Shown: positions 1 to 6,081, counted from the first letter of the stretch. The stretch: 12,287 nt of DNA from SFLA01 sp964485815 (GCA_964485815.1 CAZAJX010000042.1:1-12287); one strand, 5' to 3'. A program made the numbers and translations. The notes: a model not told the origin generated them from the sequence alone.

Positions 1-313
1 CTGCAAGGGATACTGCCATTTCGGGCTTGGTTCTCATAAGAGTGCTGTACTTAACAGCCTTGAGGCCGCCAACGTAACCGCTGTGATGATAATAGGTCTT
101 CTGTTCGAGTTTTTTGCCGGTGAGAACTACCTTCTCTGCGTTGAGGATGATTACGCAATCGCCGCAATCAACGTGAGGGGTGTACTCGGGCTTATGCTTA
201 CCGTTAAGGATGGTAGCAGCGGTAACAGCAACCTTACCGAGGGTCTTGCCTGCGGCGTCGATTACATACCACTTGCGGTTCACATCTTCGGTTCTGAGCA
301 TGAATGTGGACAT
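1..313 (-). CDS. rplM: 50S ribosomal protein L13, 5' part only (runs off the left edge)
   Basis: The reading frame starts at ATG 311-313 on the minus strand and leaves the window after 104 codons, so the C-terminal part is missing. The protein has the L13 signatures RKWYVIDAAGKTLGK, TPHVDCGDCVIILNAEKV and LTGKKLEQKTYYHHSGYVGG in the family order. L13 is an early-assembling large-subunit protein that binds 23S rRNA. The start is fixed by a strong GGAGG about 9 nt upstream and by the family-typical N-terminus. A consensus promoter lies at 359-386, giving a leader of only about 40 nt, so I see no room for a structured L13 leader RNA. rpsI (S9) usually follows rplM in bacteria and would lie outside the window. 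Confidence 0.96.
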   Translation of the reverse strand, partial: MSTFMLRTEDVNRKWYVIDAAGKTLGKVAVTAATILNGKHKPEYTPHVDCGDCVIILNAEKVVLTGKKLEQKTYYHHSGYVGGLKAVKYSTLMRTKPEMAVSLA

Positions 314-358
314 GGAAAATTCCTCCGTTTAATATACTTTCTTTTTTCGTGCCTTGCC

Positions 359-386
359 ATTATACCACGCAAAAATAAAATGTCAA
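359..386 (-). promoter_or_regulatory. Sigma-A-type promoter of rplM
   Basis: Read on the minus strand, TTGACA (381-386) is followed by a 16-bp spacer and TATAAT (359-364). The -10 is preceded by TGG, which also makes it an extended -10 (TGn). Both hexamers are exact consensus, as expected for a ribosomal protein gene. The predicted transcription start is about 40 nt from the rplM start codon. Confidence 0.85.
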
Positions 387-460
387 TAGGTTTTGAATAA
401 TTTTTTTAAGTTTTCTATACTTTTTCTTTCATTTTCTTTATTTTTCTTTAATTTCGTGAA

Positions 461-480
461 GTGCGAAAAACGATTCGCGC
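461..480. repeat. Inverted repeat between the divergent rplM and ttcA promoters
   Basis: Arms GTGCGAA (461-467) and TTCGCGC (474-480) pair over 7 bp with one G-T pair around a 6-nt centre. The repeat ends 9 bp before the ttcA -35. To its left, 401-455 is a pyrimidine-rich AT stretch on the plus strand with nothing recognisable. It could be a protein-binding site or chance. Confidence 0.35.
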
Positions 481-489
481 ATATTTTTA

Positions 490-518
490 TTGATTTTATT
501 TAAAAGCCATTGTATAAT
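490..518 (+). promoter_or_regulatory. Sigma-A-type promoter of ttcA-comF
   Basis: TTGATT (490-495), a 17-bp spacer and an exact TATAAT (513-518) lie 25 nt before the ttcA start codon. The -35 matches consensus at four of six positions. The pair of plus-strand genes probably shares this promoter because comF begins inside ttcA. Confidence 0.75.
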
Positions 519-543
519 ACACTTTGAAAGGCAGGGATAAAAA

Positions 544-1314
544 ATGCTGGAGTTTGACGGAATACAAAAAATGCTGGGCTATACCCGCCGCGCCTGCGCG
601 GATTATAATATGATCGAGGACGGCGACAGGATAGCTATCGGCGTTTCCGGCGGCAAGGATTCTCTGGCGCTCCTTTGCTTTTTGGCGAAGATGAAGCGGT
701 TTTACGAAAAGAAATACGATATAGTGGCGATCACGCTGGATGCGGGATTTCCGGGAGCTGACCTTTCCAACATAACCCGTCTGTGCGAGGGGCTGGAAAT
801 AGAGCACCACATAATCCCCACGGATATATACGATATAGTATTTAATATAAGGAAGGAAAAGTTCCCCTGCTCTTTGTGCGCAAACCTGCGCAGAGGAGCT
901 TTGAACACCGCCGCAAAGGAATTAAACTGCAACAAAGTAGCGTTGGGACATCATTTTGACGATACGGTGGAAACCCTTATAATGAATCTGTTTATAGAGG
1001 GCAGGTTCGGTTGCTTTTCACCCGTAACATATCTTGACCGTATCGGCGTAACCGTTATACGCCCTCTTGTTTACTGCCCCGAAAAAGAGATTATCGGGTT
1101 CATAAACAAAAATAAAATTGAGGTTTCCCCAAAGTATTGCCCTGCGGACGGCACCACGCGCCGCGAGGACACCAAAAAAATGCTGGAGGAAATGTCCAAG
1201 AACGACCGTTATTTAAAAACGCGGCTTTTCGGCGCTTTGGAGAGAAGCGGAAAGGACGGATGGCACACCAATGAAAGACAGCGCAGAACAAAAAGCGAAA
1301 AAGCACCTGAATAG
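544..1314 (+). CDS. ttcA: TtcA-like tRNA 2-thiocytidine synthetase (PP-loop ATPase)
   Basis: A 256-residue cytoplasmic PP-loop enzyme. The ATP pyrophosphatase loop SGGKDS is at residues 35-40, a CSLC pair at 109-112, GHHFDDTVETL at 135-145 and a third cysteine in KYCPAD (C199). In TtcA, the CxxC pair plus a later cysteine hold an Fe-S cluster used to thiolate cytidine 32 of tRNA after adenylation. Length and motif order fit TtcA rather than the longer tRNA-lysidine synthetase TilS, which lacks these cysteines. The Shine-Dalgarno is weak (AGGCAGGG). The last 14 codons run into comF, beyond the SGKDGW segment. TtcA-family paralogues can have other thiolation targets, so the exact substrate is inferred. 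Confidence 0.8.
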   Translation: MLEFDGIQKMLGYTRRACADYNMIEDGDRIAIGVSGGKDSLALLCFLAKMKRFYEKKYDIVAITLDAGFPGADLSNITRLCEGLEIEHHIIPTDIYDIVFNIRKEKFPCSLCANLRRGALNTAAKELNCNKVALGHHFDDTVETLIMNLFIEGRFGCFSPVTYLDRIGVTVIRPLVYCPEKEIIGFINKNKIEVSPKYCPADGTTRREDTKKMLEEMSKNDRYLKTRLFGALERSGKDGWHTNERQRRTKSEKAPE

Positions 1315-1975
1315 GCTGATCGATCTGTTTTTCGCACCCCAATGCTGTGTGTGCGGGGACAGAGCGGCGGACAGTACGCTTCCCTTTTGCAAAAGGTGTA
1401 TAAAGGATTTTCAGGTGTCCCTTGTAAAAGATTGCCCCGAATGCGGATGTACACGAAAAAGCTGTTCCTGCGAAAAGAGCGGAAACACGGTGTTTTTGTT
1501 TTATTACGATACGCCCGATGAAAAGAGAGTTATACTGAACTTAAAGCAAAATCCCGATAAACGCACGGCGCGGTTTTTGGGAAGGCTGTTAGCAGAAAAG
1601 GTAAAAAGCGAAAAGAGCGCAGGCTTCGATTGCGTGGCATACGTTCCCAGAAGCCCGAGAAACGTACGTACTCACGGCGGAGATCAGGCAAAGCTTATCG
1701 CCGCGGGAGTGGCAAAAGGCTTGGAAACGCCTTTAAAGCCCCTTCTCGTACGGAAAGAAAAGCGGGGTTCGGACCAAAAGCTTTTGGACGCCGTTGAGAG
1801 AAGAAAAAACGTAAAAAACACCTTCTTCCCCTCTGAAGAGGCGGCAAATTACCGCCGCGTACTGCTGATCGATGACGTAACCACCACGGGCTCCACCATT
1901 GACGAATGTGCGGATATTTTGCGCGAAGCGGGAGTGAAACAAGTAGTAAAAGCGGTATTAGCCCGCACGCCTTAA
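1271..1975 (+). CDS. comF: ComF-family phosphoribosyltransferase-like protein
   Basis: A 234-residue protein with an N-terminal zinc-finger region: C25/C28 and C40/C43 form two CxxC pairs, followed by C55, C58, C60, C65 and C67. A type I phosphoribosyltransferase domain follows, with the PRPP loop VLLIDDVTTTGST at 197-209 and a basic VPRSPR segment near 125-130. ComF proteins take part in uptake of single-stranded DNA in naturally competent bacteria, but homologues are also common where competence is unproven, and no other competence gene is in view. The gene overlaps ttcA by 44 bp in another frame. Only a weak, distant Shine-Dalgarno-like AAAGGA is visible, so translation is probably coupled to ttcA. 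No downstream in-frame ATG precedes the first zinc finger, which supports this start. Confidence 0.85.
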   Translation: MKDSAEQKAKKHLNRLIDLFFAPQCCVCGDRAADSTLPFCKRCIKDFQVSLVKDCPECGCTRKSCSCEKSGNTVFLFYYDTPDEKRVILNLKQNPDKRTARFLGRLLAEKVKSEKSAGFDCVAYVPRSPRNVRTHGGDQAKLIAAGVAKGLETPLKPLLVRKEKRGSDQKLLDAVERRKNVKNTFFPSEEAANYRRVLLIDDVTTTGSTIDECADILREAGVKQVVKAVLARTP

Positions 1976-1981
1976 AGCTCG

Positions 1982-2022
1982 AAAACAAAAAACACCCCAA
2001 GAAGCCTTGCGGTTTCTTGGGG
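1982..2022 (-). terminator. Intrinsic terminator, distal unit of the array
   Basis: On the minus strand, a 12-bp stem (2011-2022 with 1995-2006) closes a GCAA loop and is followed by TG, six T, G and four T. In the minus-strand RNA this copy has one A-C mismatch (2013 with 2004), while the other two copies have a G-U pair instead at a different position. It is the most diverged copy. Confidence 0.7.
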
Positions 2023-2028
2023 ACCCAG

Positions 2029-2066
2029 AAAAAAAACACCCCAAGAAGCCTGACGGCTTCTCGGGG
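2029..2066 (-). terminator. Intrinsic terminator, middle unit of the array
   Basis: On the minus strand, a 12-bp stem (2055-2066 with 2039-2050, one G-U pair) with loop GTCA is followed by TG and eight T (2029-2036). The geometry is that of a strong rho-independent terminator for transcripts arriving from the P-II-like genes. Confidence 0.8.
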
Positions 2067-2072
2067 ACCCAG

Positions 2073-2110
2073 AAAAAAAACACCCCAAGAAGCCTGACGG
2101 CTTCTCGGGG
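2073..2110 (-). terminator. Intrinsic terminator, proximal unit of the array
   Basis: Same 12-bp stem and GTCA loop as the middle copy (2099-2110 with 2083-2094), followed on the minus strand by TG and eight T (2073-2080). Minus-strand transcription meets it before the other two copies. Confidence 0.8.
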
Positions 2111-2125
2111 ACCCCGAAAAACACG

Positions 2126-2160
2126 CATCCCCGCCGAAAAGGCGGGGATGATTTGTTTAT
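2126..2160. terminator. Hairpin terminator between convergent comF and P-II-like genes
   Basis: A perfect 10-bp GC-rich stem, CATCCCCGCC (2126-2135) with GGCGGGGATG (2141-2150), closes a GAAAA loop. On the plus strand it is followed by ATTTGTTTAT, the only T-rich tail available for ending ttcA-comF transcripts. On the minus strand a five-T run follows after four bases. It may work in both directions. Its sequence is unrelated to the 44-bp units. Confidence 0.75.
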
Positions 2161-2169
2161 AGGGGTGAT

Positions 2170-2502
2170 TTATTCGTTTTCCGCGGGCTTTACAGCCAGA
2201 CCTGCCACATCGGACACGGGAAGAGAAAATACTATTCCCTGTGCTTTTTTCTGCATACCCATCTGCTTATAAAGCGCGTGAAGAACCTGATCGCGGATAT
2301 CTTTTTCCACCACCATCATCAGAATCTCTTTATCGGAATGGATAGTGATGCCAAAGAAAGCGGCTTCATTTTCGCGGGCAACGCCTCTTCCGTTGATTAT
2401 GGTACCGCCCATTACGCCCTGCTCACGGGCTACGTCCATAGCGTCCTCCGCATAGCCTGCGTTAACGATGGCGAATATCACTTCGTGGTTATTGGTAGTC
2501 AT
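2170..2502 (-). CDS. P-II-like small regulatory protein, copy 1
   Basis: A 110-residue protein with the P-II (GlnB) ferredoxin-like pattern: a first strand (VIFAIVNAG), a helix, GTIINGRG around residues 33-40, a strand ILMMVVE, a helix, and a closing KKAQGIVFSLPV that resembles a B-loop and last strand. Compared with GlnB, the T-loop is cut to roughly ten residues (VARENEAAFF) and has no uridylylated tyrosine. The GDGKI nucleotide-binding motif is also not intact. It therefore belongs to the wider P-II-like group rather than the glnB/glnK nitrogen regulators. P-II proteins form trimers that bind small effectors and often control a transporter encoded next door, here the DUF1538 protein. ATG with GGGAGG 8 nt upstream; the gap to copy 2 is 2 bp. 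The ligand is unknown. Confidence 0.8.
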   Translation of the reverse strand: MTTNNHEVIFAIVNAGYAEDAMDVAREQGVMGGTIINGRGVARENEAAFFGITIHSDKEILMMVVEKDIRDQVLHALYKQMGMQKKAQGIVFSLPVSDVAGLAVKPAENE

Positions 2503-2504
2503 TG

Positions 2505-2873
2505 TTATTCCTCCCTGCCCTGCTTATTGTTGCTGAGAAACTGGTACATATTTACACCGATCACCCCTGATAAGGGCACGGCGAAGGCTATGCCTTTTCC
2601 GTTTCGGATGGTTTTGAACTTTTCCTCAAGACATTTCATAATGGGGTCAACCATATCCTCTCTCACGACGCTGAACAGCACCGCTTTGTTGATATTAAGA
2701 CCCAGCATATCCACGATCTCCGAATTCGCGGTGCCTTTGCCGCCTGCAGTCATTTGAAAGTTTACCTCAAACTGACTGAGCACGTCCAGATAAAACTCCG
2801 CTTTTGAACGGTCAACGACGGAGATGACCAGCTTCAACGATTTTATTGCAGAGTCATTGATTGCGTTTGCCAT
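2505..2873 (-). CDS. P-II-like small regulatory protein, copy 2
   Basis: A 122-residue protein with the same fold pattern as its downstream neighbour but low identity to it. Visible elements are the strand LKLVISVVDR, a helix, FQMTAGGKGTANSE in place of the usual T-loop entry, the strand KAVLFSVVRED, a helix, and RNGKGIAFAVPLSGVIG at the end. No T-loop tyrosine is visible. The C-terminus (MYQFLSNN) is longer than in copy 1. Start ATG 2871-2873 has GGAGG 7 nt upstream, and the DUF1538 gene ends 12 bp before it. The order DUF1538, P-II-like 2, P-II-like 1 in one transcript suggests a transporter with two dedicated regulators, perhaps homotrimers with different ligands or a mixed trimer. Confidence 0.75.
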   Translation of the reverse strand: MANAINDSAIKSLKLVISVVDRSKAEFYLDVLSQFEVNFQMTAGGKGTANSEIVDMLGLNINKAVLFSVVREDMVDPIMKCLEEKFKTIRNGKGIAFAVPLSGVIGVNMYQFLSNNKQGREE

Positions 2874-2885
2874 ACGTCCGCCTCC

Positions 2886-4409
2886 TTACATAAAGTTGAT
2901 GATCTGTTCATCATCTGCCAGCAGGATACGCTTCATTGCACGTCTTTCCTTTATCTTGTTGGAAAGTATCGCTTTAAAGCCCAAAAGCTGAATGGTGATC
3001 AGCGGTGCCATAGCTACAAGAGCTACCACGCCGAATCCGTCCCGCAGTACTGCACTCTCGCCCTGCAAAGCCACGCACACACCTACCGCAAAGGGAAGGA
3101 TGAAGCCCGATGTCATAGGGCCGCTGGCAACTCCGCCGGAGTCGAAGGCGATAGCGGTATACACGGGAGGTACAAACAGGGACAAAGCGAGAGATATAAA
3201 ATATCCGGGAATGATATAATATGCCAAAGAAAAATCGAAAATAATGCGCACTACGCTTAACGCGATCGCCGCACCCACACCGATGCAAAGACCGATCATC
3301 ATTGATTTTTTCTTAACGTAGCCGCCGGTAACTTCCTCTACCTGAGTGTTGAGAACATGGATGGCAGGCTCTGCCAAGACTACCAAAACGCCGATAACCA
3401 GCGCGATTCCCACCAATAATGCGGGGTGAAGCTGTGCCAACTGCGTACCCATCTTATAGCCCACGGGCATATAGCCCACGTTAACGCCGGTAAGGAACAT
3501 TACCAGCCCCAGATATGTAAACACAACGCCTGCGCCGATCTTTAAAAGCTGGCGCTTGTGAAGCTTGAGGAAAAACACCTGACACAAAAGGAAGAATACT
3601 ACTATAAGCCCCAACGCGATGGCAACCTCTTTTGCAACGTGGAGGGCATTTTCGATATACGCGCCCAAAACGCTTTCGCCCAAAGAGCCGTAGTTTACGG
3701 TGTATTCAAGGTTGTTATTCGCAAACATACCCAGAACGAGCACGGCGAGAATAGGTCCTATGGAGCAAAGCGCCACAAGACCGAAGCTGTTTTCCTGACT
3801 GTGCCTGTCGCCCAGAACACTGGAAATACCGATACCCAACGCCATAATAAAGGGAACGGTAATAGGTCCCGTGGTTACTCCGCCGGAATCGAACGCCATA
3901 GGAAGCAGCTCCAGATTATCGTTTACGGCGAGGAGCAGCGCCAAAGCGAACAAAAGCATATAAAACAGCATAAGCAGTACGGAAAGCCGTCTTTTGAACA
4001 CTATGCGAAGGATCGCAACTACCAAAAACGCGCCTACGCCGAATCCTACCACATATACAAGCAGTTTGCCGTTCATAACAGAGCTTACCTGGTTAGCCAG
4101 CACCTGAAGGTCGGGCTCGGCGATGGTGATAAGCATACCCAGAACGAAGCACACCGTAAGGAGAAGCCCCAGCTTCTTTTGGCGGGAAAGTCCCGCACCT
4201 ACGTTAGTGCCCATAGGGGTCATTGCGATATCCGCGCCCAGATTAAAAAATCCGATTCCCAGAACCAGCAGCACCGCGCCGACGGTAAAGCTGATCATCT
4301 CATTTTTATCAAAGGAAAAACCGGGGAGCAATGCAACCAGATACACGATAAGCGTGATCGGCAGCGCAGAAACCAACGCTTCCCGAATTTTTGCCCGTAA
4401 TTCCTTCAA
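2886..4409 (-). CDS. DUF1538 membrane protein, two fused DUF1538 domains
   Basis: A 507-residue, very hydrophobic integral membrane protein with many predicted helices. It is an internal duplication: AEPDLQVLANQV at 97-108 matches AEPAIHVLNTQV at 346-357, and DSGGVTTGP at 174-182 matches DSGGVASGP at 423-431, both offset by exactly 249 residues. The conserved acidic and small polar residues within hydrophobic stretches suggest ion or solute translocation. From memory, separate DUF1538 subunits in a halophile (UmpA/UmpB) were reported as a two-component Na+(Li+,K+)/H+ antiporter; this protein would be the fused form, but function here is inferred. Start is TTG 4407-4409, with AGGTGA 6 nt upstream and the family-like N-terminus LKELRAKIRE; no nearby ATG fits better. 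Its promoter is at 4448-4476. Confidence 0.88.
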   Translation of the reverse strand: MKELRAKIREALVSALPITLIVYLVALLPGFSFDKNEMISFTVGAVLLVLGIGFFNLGADIAMTPMGTNVGAGLSRQKKLGLLLTVCFVLGMLITIAEPDLQVLANQVSSVMNGKLLVYVVGFGVGAFLVVAILRIVFKRRLSVLLMLFYMLLFALALLLAVNDNLELLPMAFDSGGVTTGPITVPFIMALGIGISSVLGDRHSQENSFGLVALCSIGPILAVLVLGMFANNNLEYTVNYGSLGESVLGAYIENALHVAKEVAIALGLIVVFFLLCQVFFLKLHKRQLLKIGAGVVFTYLGLVMFLTGVNVGYMPVGYKMGTQLAQLHPALLVGIALVIGVLVVLAEPAIHVLNTQVEEVTGGYVKKKSMMIGLCIGVGAAIALSVVRIIFDFSLAYYIIPGYFISLALSLFVPPVYTAIAFDSGGVASGPMTSGFILPFAVGVCVALQGESAVLRDGFGVVALVAMAPLITIQLLGFKAILSNKIKERRAMKRILLADDEQIINFM

Positions 4410-4447
4410 AATGCTTCACCTGCCGAAATTGATCATTGTTTTTTTAC

Positions 4448-4476
4448 AGTATACCATATAAAAGCGCTTTTGCCAA
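4448..4476 (-). promoter_or_regulatory. Sigma-A-type promoter of the DUF1538/P-II unit
   Basis: On the minus strand, TTGGCA (4471-4476), a 17-bp spacer and TATACT (4448-4453) with a TGG extended -10 precede the TTG start of the DUF1538 gene by 38 nt. The spacer contains a perfect palindrome (see the operator entry), so the promoter is probably regulated. Confidence 0.78.
4459..4472. promoter_or_regulatory. Palindromic operator candidate inside the DUF1538 promoter (cre-like)
   Basis: AAAAGCGCTTTT at 4460-4471 is a perfect 12-bp palindrome lying in the spacer and touching the -35. The 14 bases 4459-4472 match the CcpA catabolite-responsive consensus TGWAARCGYTWNCW at eleven positions. A LacI/CcpA-family repressor bound here would block RNA polymerase. 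The assignment to CcpA is inference. Confidence 0.5.
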
Positions 4477-4698
4477 GCAATAATATGCAACTAATTTGTA
4501 AACTTATTACCGCGCTTTACCCGGCAAAATAACCGAAACCGTGCGTTTGCCCGCCTGAAAACTATTAACACGAGATGGTATGTGCAACTTTTTGTTCGTT
4601 TTTTATTAATGCGGTCTTTTGCGTTAATATTAAGTATAAATCGCCCCGATTTTACAAATAATAACACCACAAATGCAAAAACAAGGAGAATTTTATAT
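4477..4698. other. Intergenic stretch upstream of spoVT without a clear signal
   Basis: This gap separates the divergent DUF1538 promoter from spoVT. I see an AT-rich zone (4590-4700) with TATAAA at 4635-4640 but no convincing -35 partner for sigma-A, and no clear match to the SigF/SigG sporulation promoter pattern. No RNA fold or small gene with a ribosome binding site was evident. Confidence 0.4.
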
Positions 4699-5232
4699 AT
4701 GAAAGCAACGGGAATTGTGAGGAGAATCGATGACTTGGGCAGAGTGGTTATTCCCAAGGAGATTCGGCGCACTATGAAGATACGGGAAGGCGAAATGCTG
4801 GAAATTTTCACGGGCAGGGAAAACGAAGTGGTGTTTAAAAAATACTCTCCCGTAGGCGGTATAGGCGAGAGCGCCGCAATGTTTGCGGAAGCGGCGGCAA
4901 AGGCAAGCGGAGTTAACGTGGCGGTATGCGACAGAGATACCGTAACCGCGGCGGCAGGCAAGGACAAGCGTGCCGTACTGGGCAAAAACGTATCCCACAC
5001 CCTTAACGAGCTGATGGAAAACAGAAAATGCTACACCGCAGACAGCGAGGGCGCGTCCATTACCGACACGGGCGAAGGAAGTATATCCCATTTTTGCCCC
5101 GTAGTGGCAGACGGCACGGTGGTAGGCGGAGTAATGTCCTTCCGCACCGACGGATTTACCGCACCCGCAGAAGCGGAAAAACAGGTAATTTCAACAGGAG
5201 CAATGTTCCTGTCAGGTCAAATAGAAATATAA
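4699..5232 (+). CDS. spoVT: SpoVT-like AbrB-family transcription regulator
   Basis: A 177-residue protein, close to the 178 residues of Bacillus SpoVT. Residues 1-50 are an AbrB/SpoVT DNA-binding domain (MKATGIVRRIDDLGRVVIPK and EIRRTMKIREGEMLEIF). Residues from about 55 to the end form a GAF-like domain. SpoVT acts in the forespore as a tetrameric regulator that tunes SigG-dependent genes in endospore formers. The start at 4699 is chosen because AAGGAG lies 10 nt upstream and the N-terminus matches the family exactly; the frame stays open 39 codons further upstream but without a start signal. It stands alone between a divergent and a convergent unit. Some AbrB-GAF proteins in Clostridia have other roles, so sporulation is likely but not proven from this window. 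Confidence 0.85.
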   Translation: MKATGIVRRIDDLGRVVIPKEIRRTMKIREGEMLEIFTGRENEVVFKKYSPVGGIGESAAMFAEAAAKASGVNVAVCDRDTVTAAAGKDKRAVLGKNVSHTLNELMENRKCYTADSEGASITDTGEGSISHFCPVVADGTVVGGVMSFRTDGFTAPAEAEKQVISTGAMFLSGQIEI

Positions 5233-5234
5233 AG

Positions 5235-5261
5235 AAATCGGCGAATACTCGCCGATTTTTT
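5235..5261. terminator. Terminator shared by spoVT and the eight-gene minus unit
   Basis: AAATCGGCGA (5235-5244) pairs with TCGCCGATTT (5249-5258) over 10 bp around an ATAC loop. The plus strand continues with T (six in a row, 5256-5261). On the minus strand, the stem is followed by CTTTAT. The hairpin sits in the 40-bp gap between convergent genes and probably serves both, better on the plus strand. Confidence 0.88.
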
Positions 5262-5272
5262 GTTTATTGGGG

Positions 5273-6067
5273 TCATTTAACTATAAATCTGTCCGTTGCT
5301 TCAAGGGGGAACACTTCGAGTATTCCTTTTAATTTTTGCGGTGCGCGCATAATATCTGCGTTGTGGTGGGAATCCGATCCGAGATAAAACTTGCAGCCGC
5401 AATCCTTTGCGATACGGTAAGGACGAAGCACGCGGTCAAGCTCATCCTCATTATACCAATGGGTGTAGATATTCAACTCCACGCCTGCGCCGCAGGATGC
5501 AAAGCCGCCGAAAATATCGTAAAACTCCTTATCCGAAACCATATCCACCGTATTTATATGAGCCTTTTGGGAAGAAGGGTCGATAAGATTGCAGGTAAGG
5601 TGGGCTATGCCCGTTTTATTAAAGGGCAGGTCCGATTCCAGAAACTGATAAAATCTGCGGACGTAACGCTCTTTGCGTTCCTGCATCGTCATTCCCGCGG
5701 GGACGGTAAAACCCTGCATATGAAAATGGGTGGTGGAAACTATGATGAAATCGAAAAGAGAATAATTTTCTTTTGCAAGTCCGATATTGCCGTTCATATC
5801 CATATCCGTTTCACAGCCGAAGAGAAAACGCACCTTATCGCTTTCGGGCAAAGGCAGGCTTTTGGAAACGTGCGCGTAATCAAGGCTTTTATACCAACCA
5901 GACGCGCCCGAAACAGCCCCGTCCCAAAAATGGTCGGTAACCGCAACGGTATCCAGATTATTTTGCACAGCGTAATCCAGTATACGCCCGCAGGTCTGCC
6001 CCTCATCCCCCGAGCAGGGAGAAAGGCGGGTGTGTATATGCATATCGTGATTATATTCAAAAGCCAT
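5273..6067 (-). CDS. PHP-domain metal-dependent phosphoesterase, histidinol-phosphatase-like
   Basis: A 264-residue PHP hydrolase. Metal-binding motifs appear in the family order: HIH at residues 10-12, TDH at 44-46, E86 in GCETD, THFH at 113-116, H156 in GIAH and GSDSHH at 230-235. These residues hold a multinuclear metal centre that hydrolyses phosphoesters. HisK-type histidinol phosphatases of Firmicutes look like this, but no histidine genes are nearby, so another phosphoester substrate is equally possible. It is the last gene of the minus-strand unit, 14 bp after rnhA, with GGGGA about 8 nt before the ATG. It ends before the shared terminator at 5235-5261. Confidence 0.82.
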   Translation of the reverse strand: MAFEYNHDMHIHTRLSPCSGDEGQTCGRILDYAVQNNLDTVAVTDHFWDGAVSGASGWYKSLDYAHVSKSLPLPESDKVRFLFGCETDMDMNGNIGLAKENYSLFDFIIVSTTHFHMQGFTVPAGMTMQERKERYVRRFYQFLESDLPFNKTGIAHLTCNLIDPSSQKAHINTVDMVSDKEFYDIFGGFASCGAGVELNIYTHWYNEDELDRVLRPYRIAKDCGCKFYLGSDSHHNADIMRAPQKLKGILEVFPLEATDRFIVK

Positions 6068-6081
6068 AGGAATTTTCCCCT

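Larger units (their letters stand above)
1982..2126 (-). repeat. Three tandem 44-bp hairpin units
   Basis: Units begin at 1995, 2039 and 2083, an exact 44-bp period. Each has arm CCCCAAGAAGCC, a 4-nt loop, the return arm and a 16-bp linker. Units 1 and 2 have the identical linker ACCCAGAAAAAAAACA. Units 2 and 3 are identical through both arms and the loop. Unit 1 differs in the loop (TTGC for TGAC) and at two positions of the return arm. On the minus strand, each hairpin is followed by a T run, so this is an array of terminators rather than a neutral repeat. Confidence 0.9.

Noticed and set aside
314..358. Structured L13 leader RNA before rplM
   Set aside because: The promoter predicts a leader of only about 40 nt, with no stable fold seen beyond the ribosome binding site.
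1995..2126. Three near-identical 28-bp palindromic repeats with 16-bp spacers, superficially CRISPR-like
   Set aside because: The spacers are far too short and nearly identical to each other, there is no leader or cas gene, and each minus-strand hairpin is followed by a T run. Terminators explain them better.
2886..2933. C-terminus of the DUF1538 protein reads MKRILLADDEQIINFM, like the start of a response regulator
   Set aside because: It is in frame with and at the very end of the DUF1538 protein, no receiver domain follows, and the stop codon lies directly after it. Chance resemblance in a charged tail.
3558..4400. A 280-codon plus-strand open frame opposite the DUF1538 gene
   Set aside because: Its translation is rich in Gln, His, Lys and Arg without any domain, and it is the exact antisense of a convincing membrane protein with family motifs.
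4590..4640. Promoter for spoVT (TATAAA near 4635 or TAATAT near 4625)
   Set aside because: Neither has a credible -35 at proper spacing, and no clear SigG/SigF pattern could be placed, so I do not call one.
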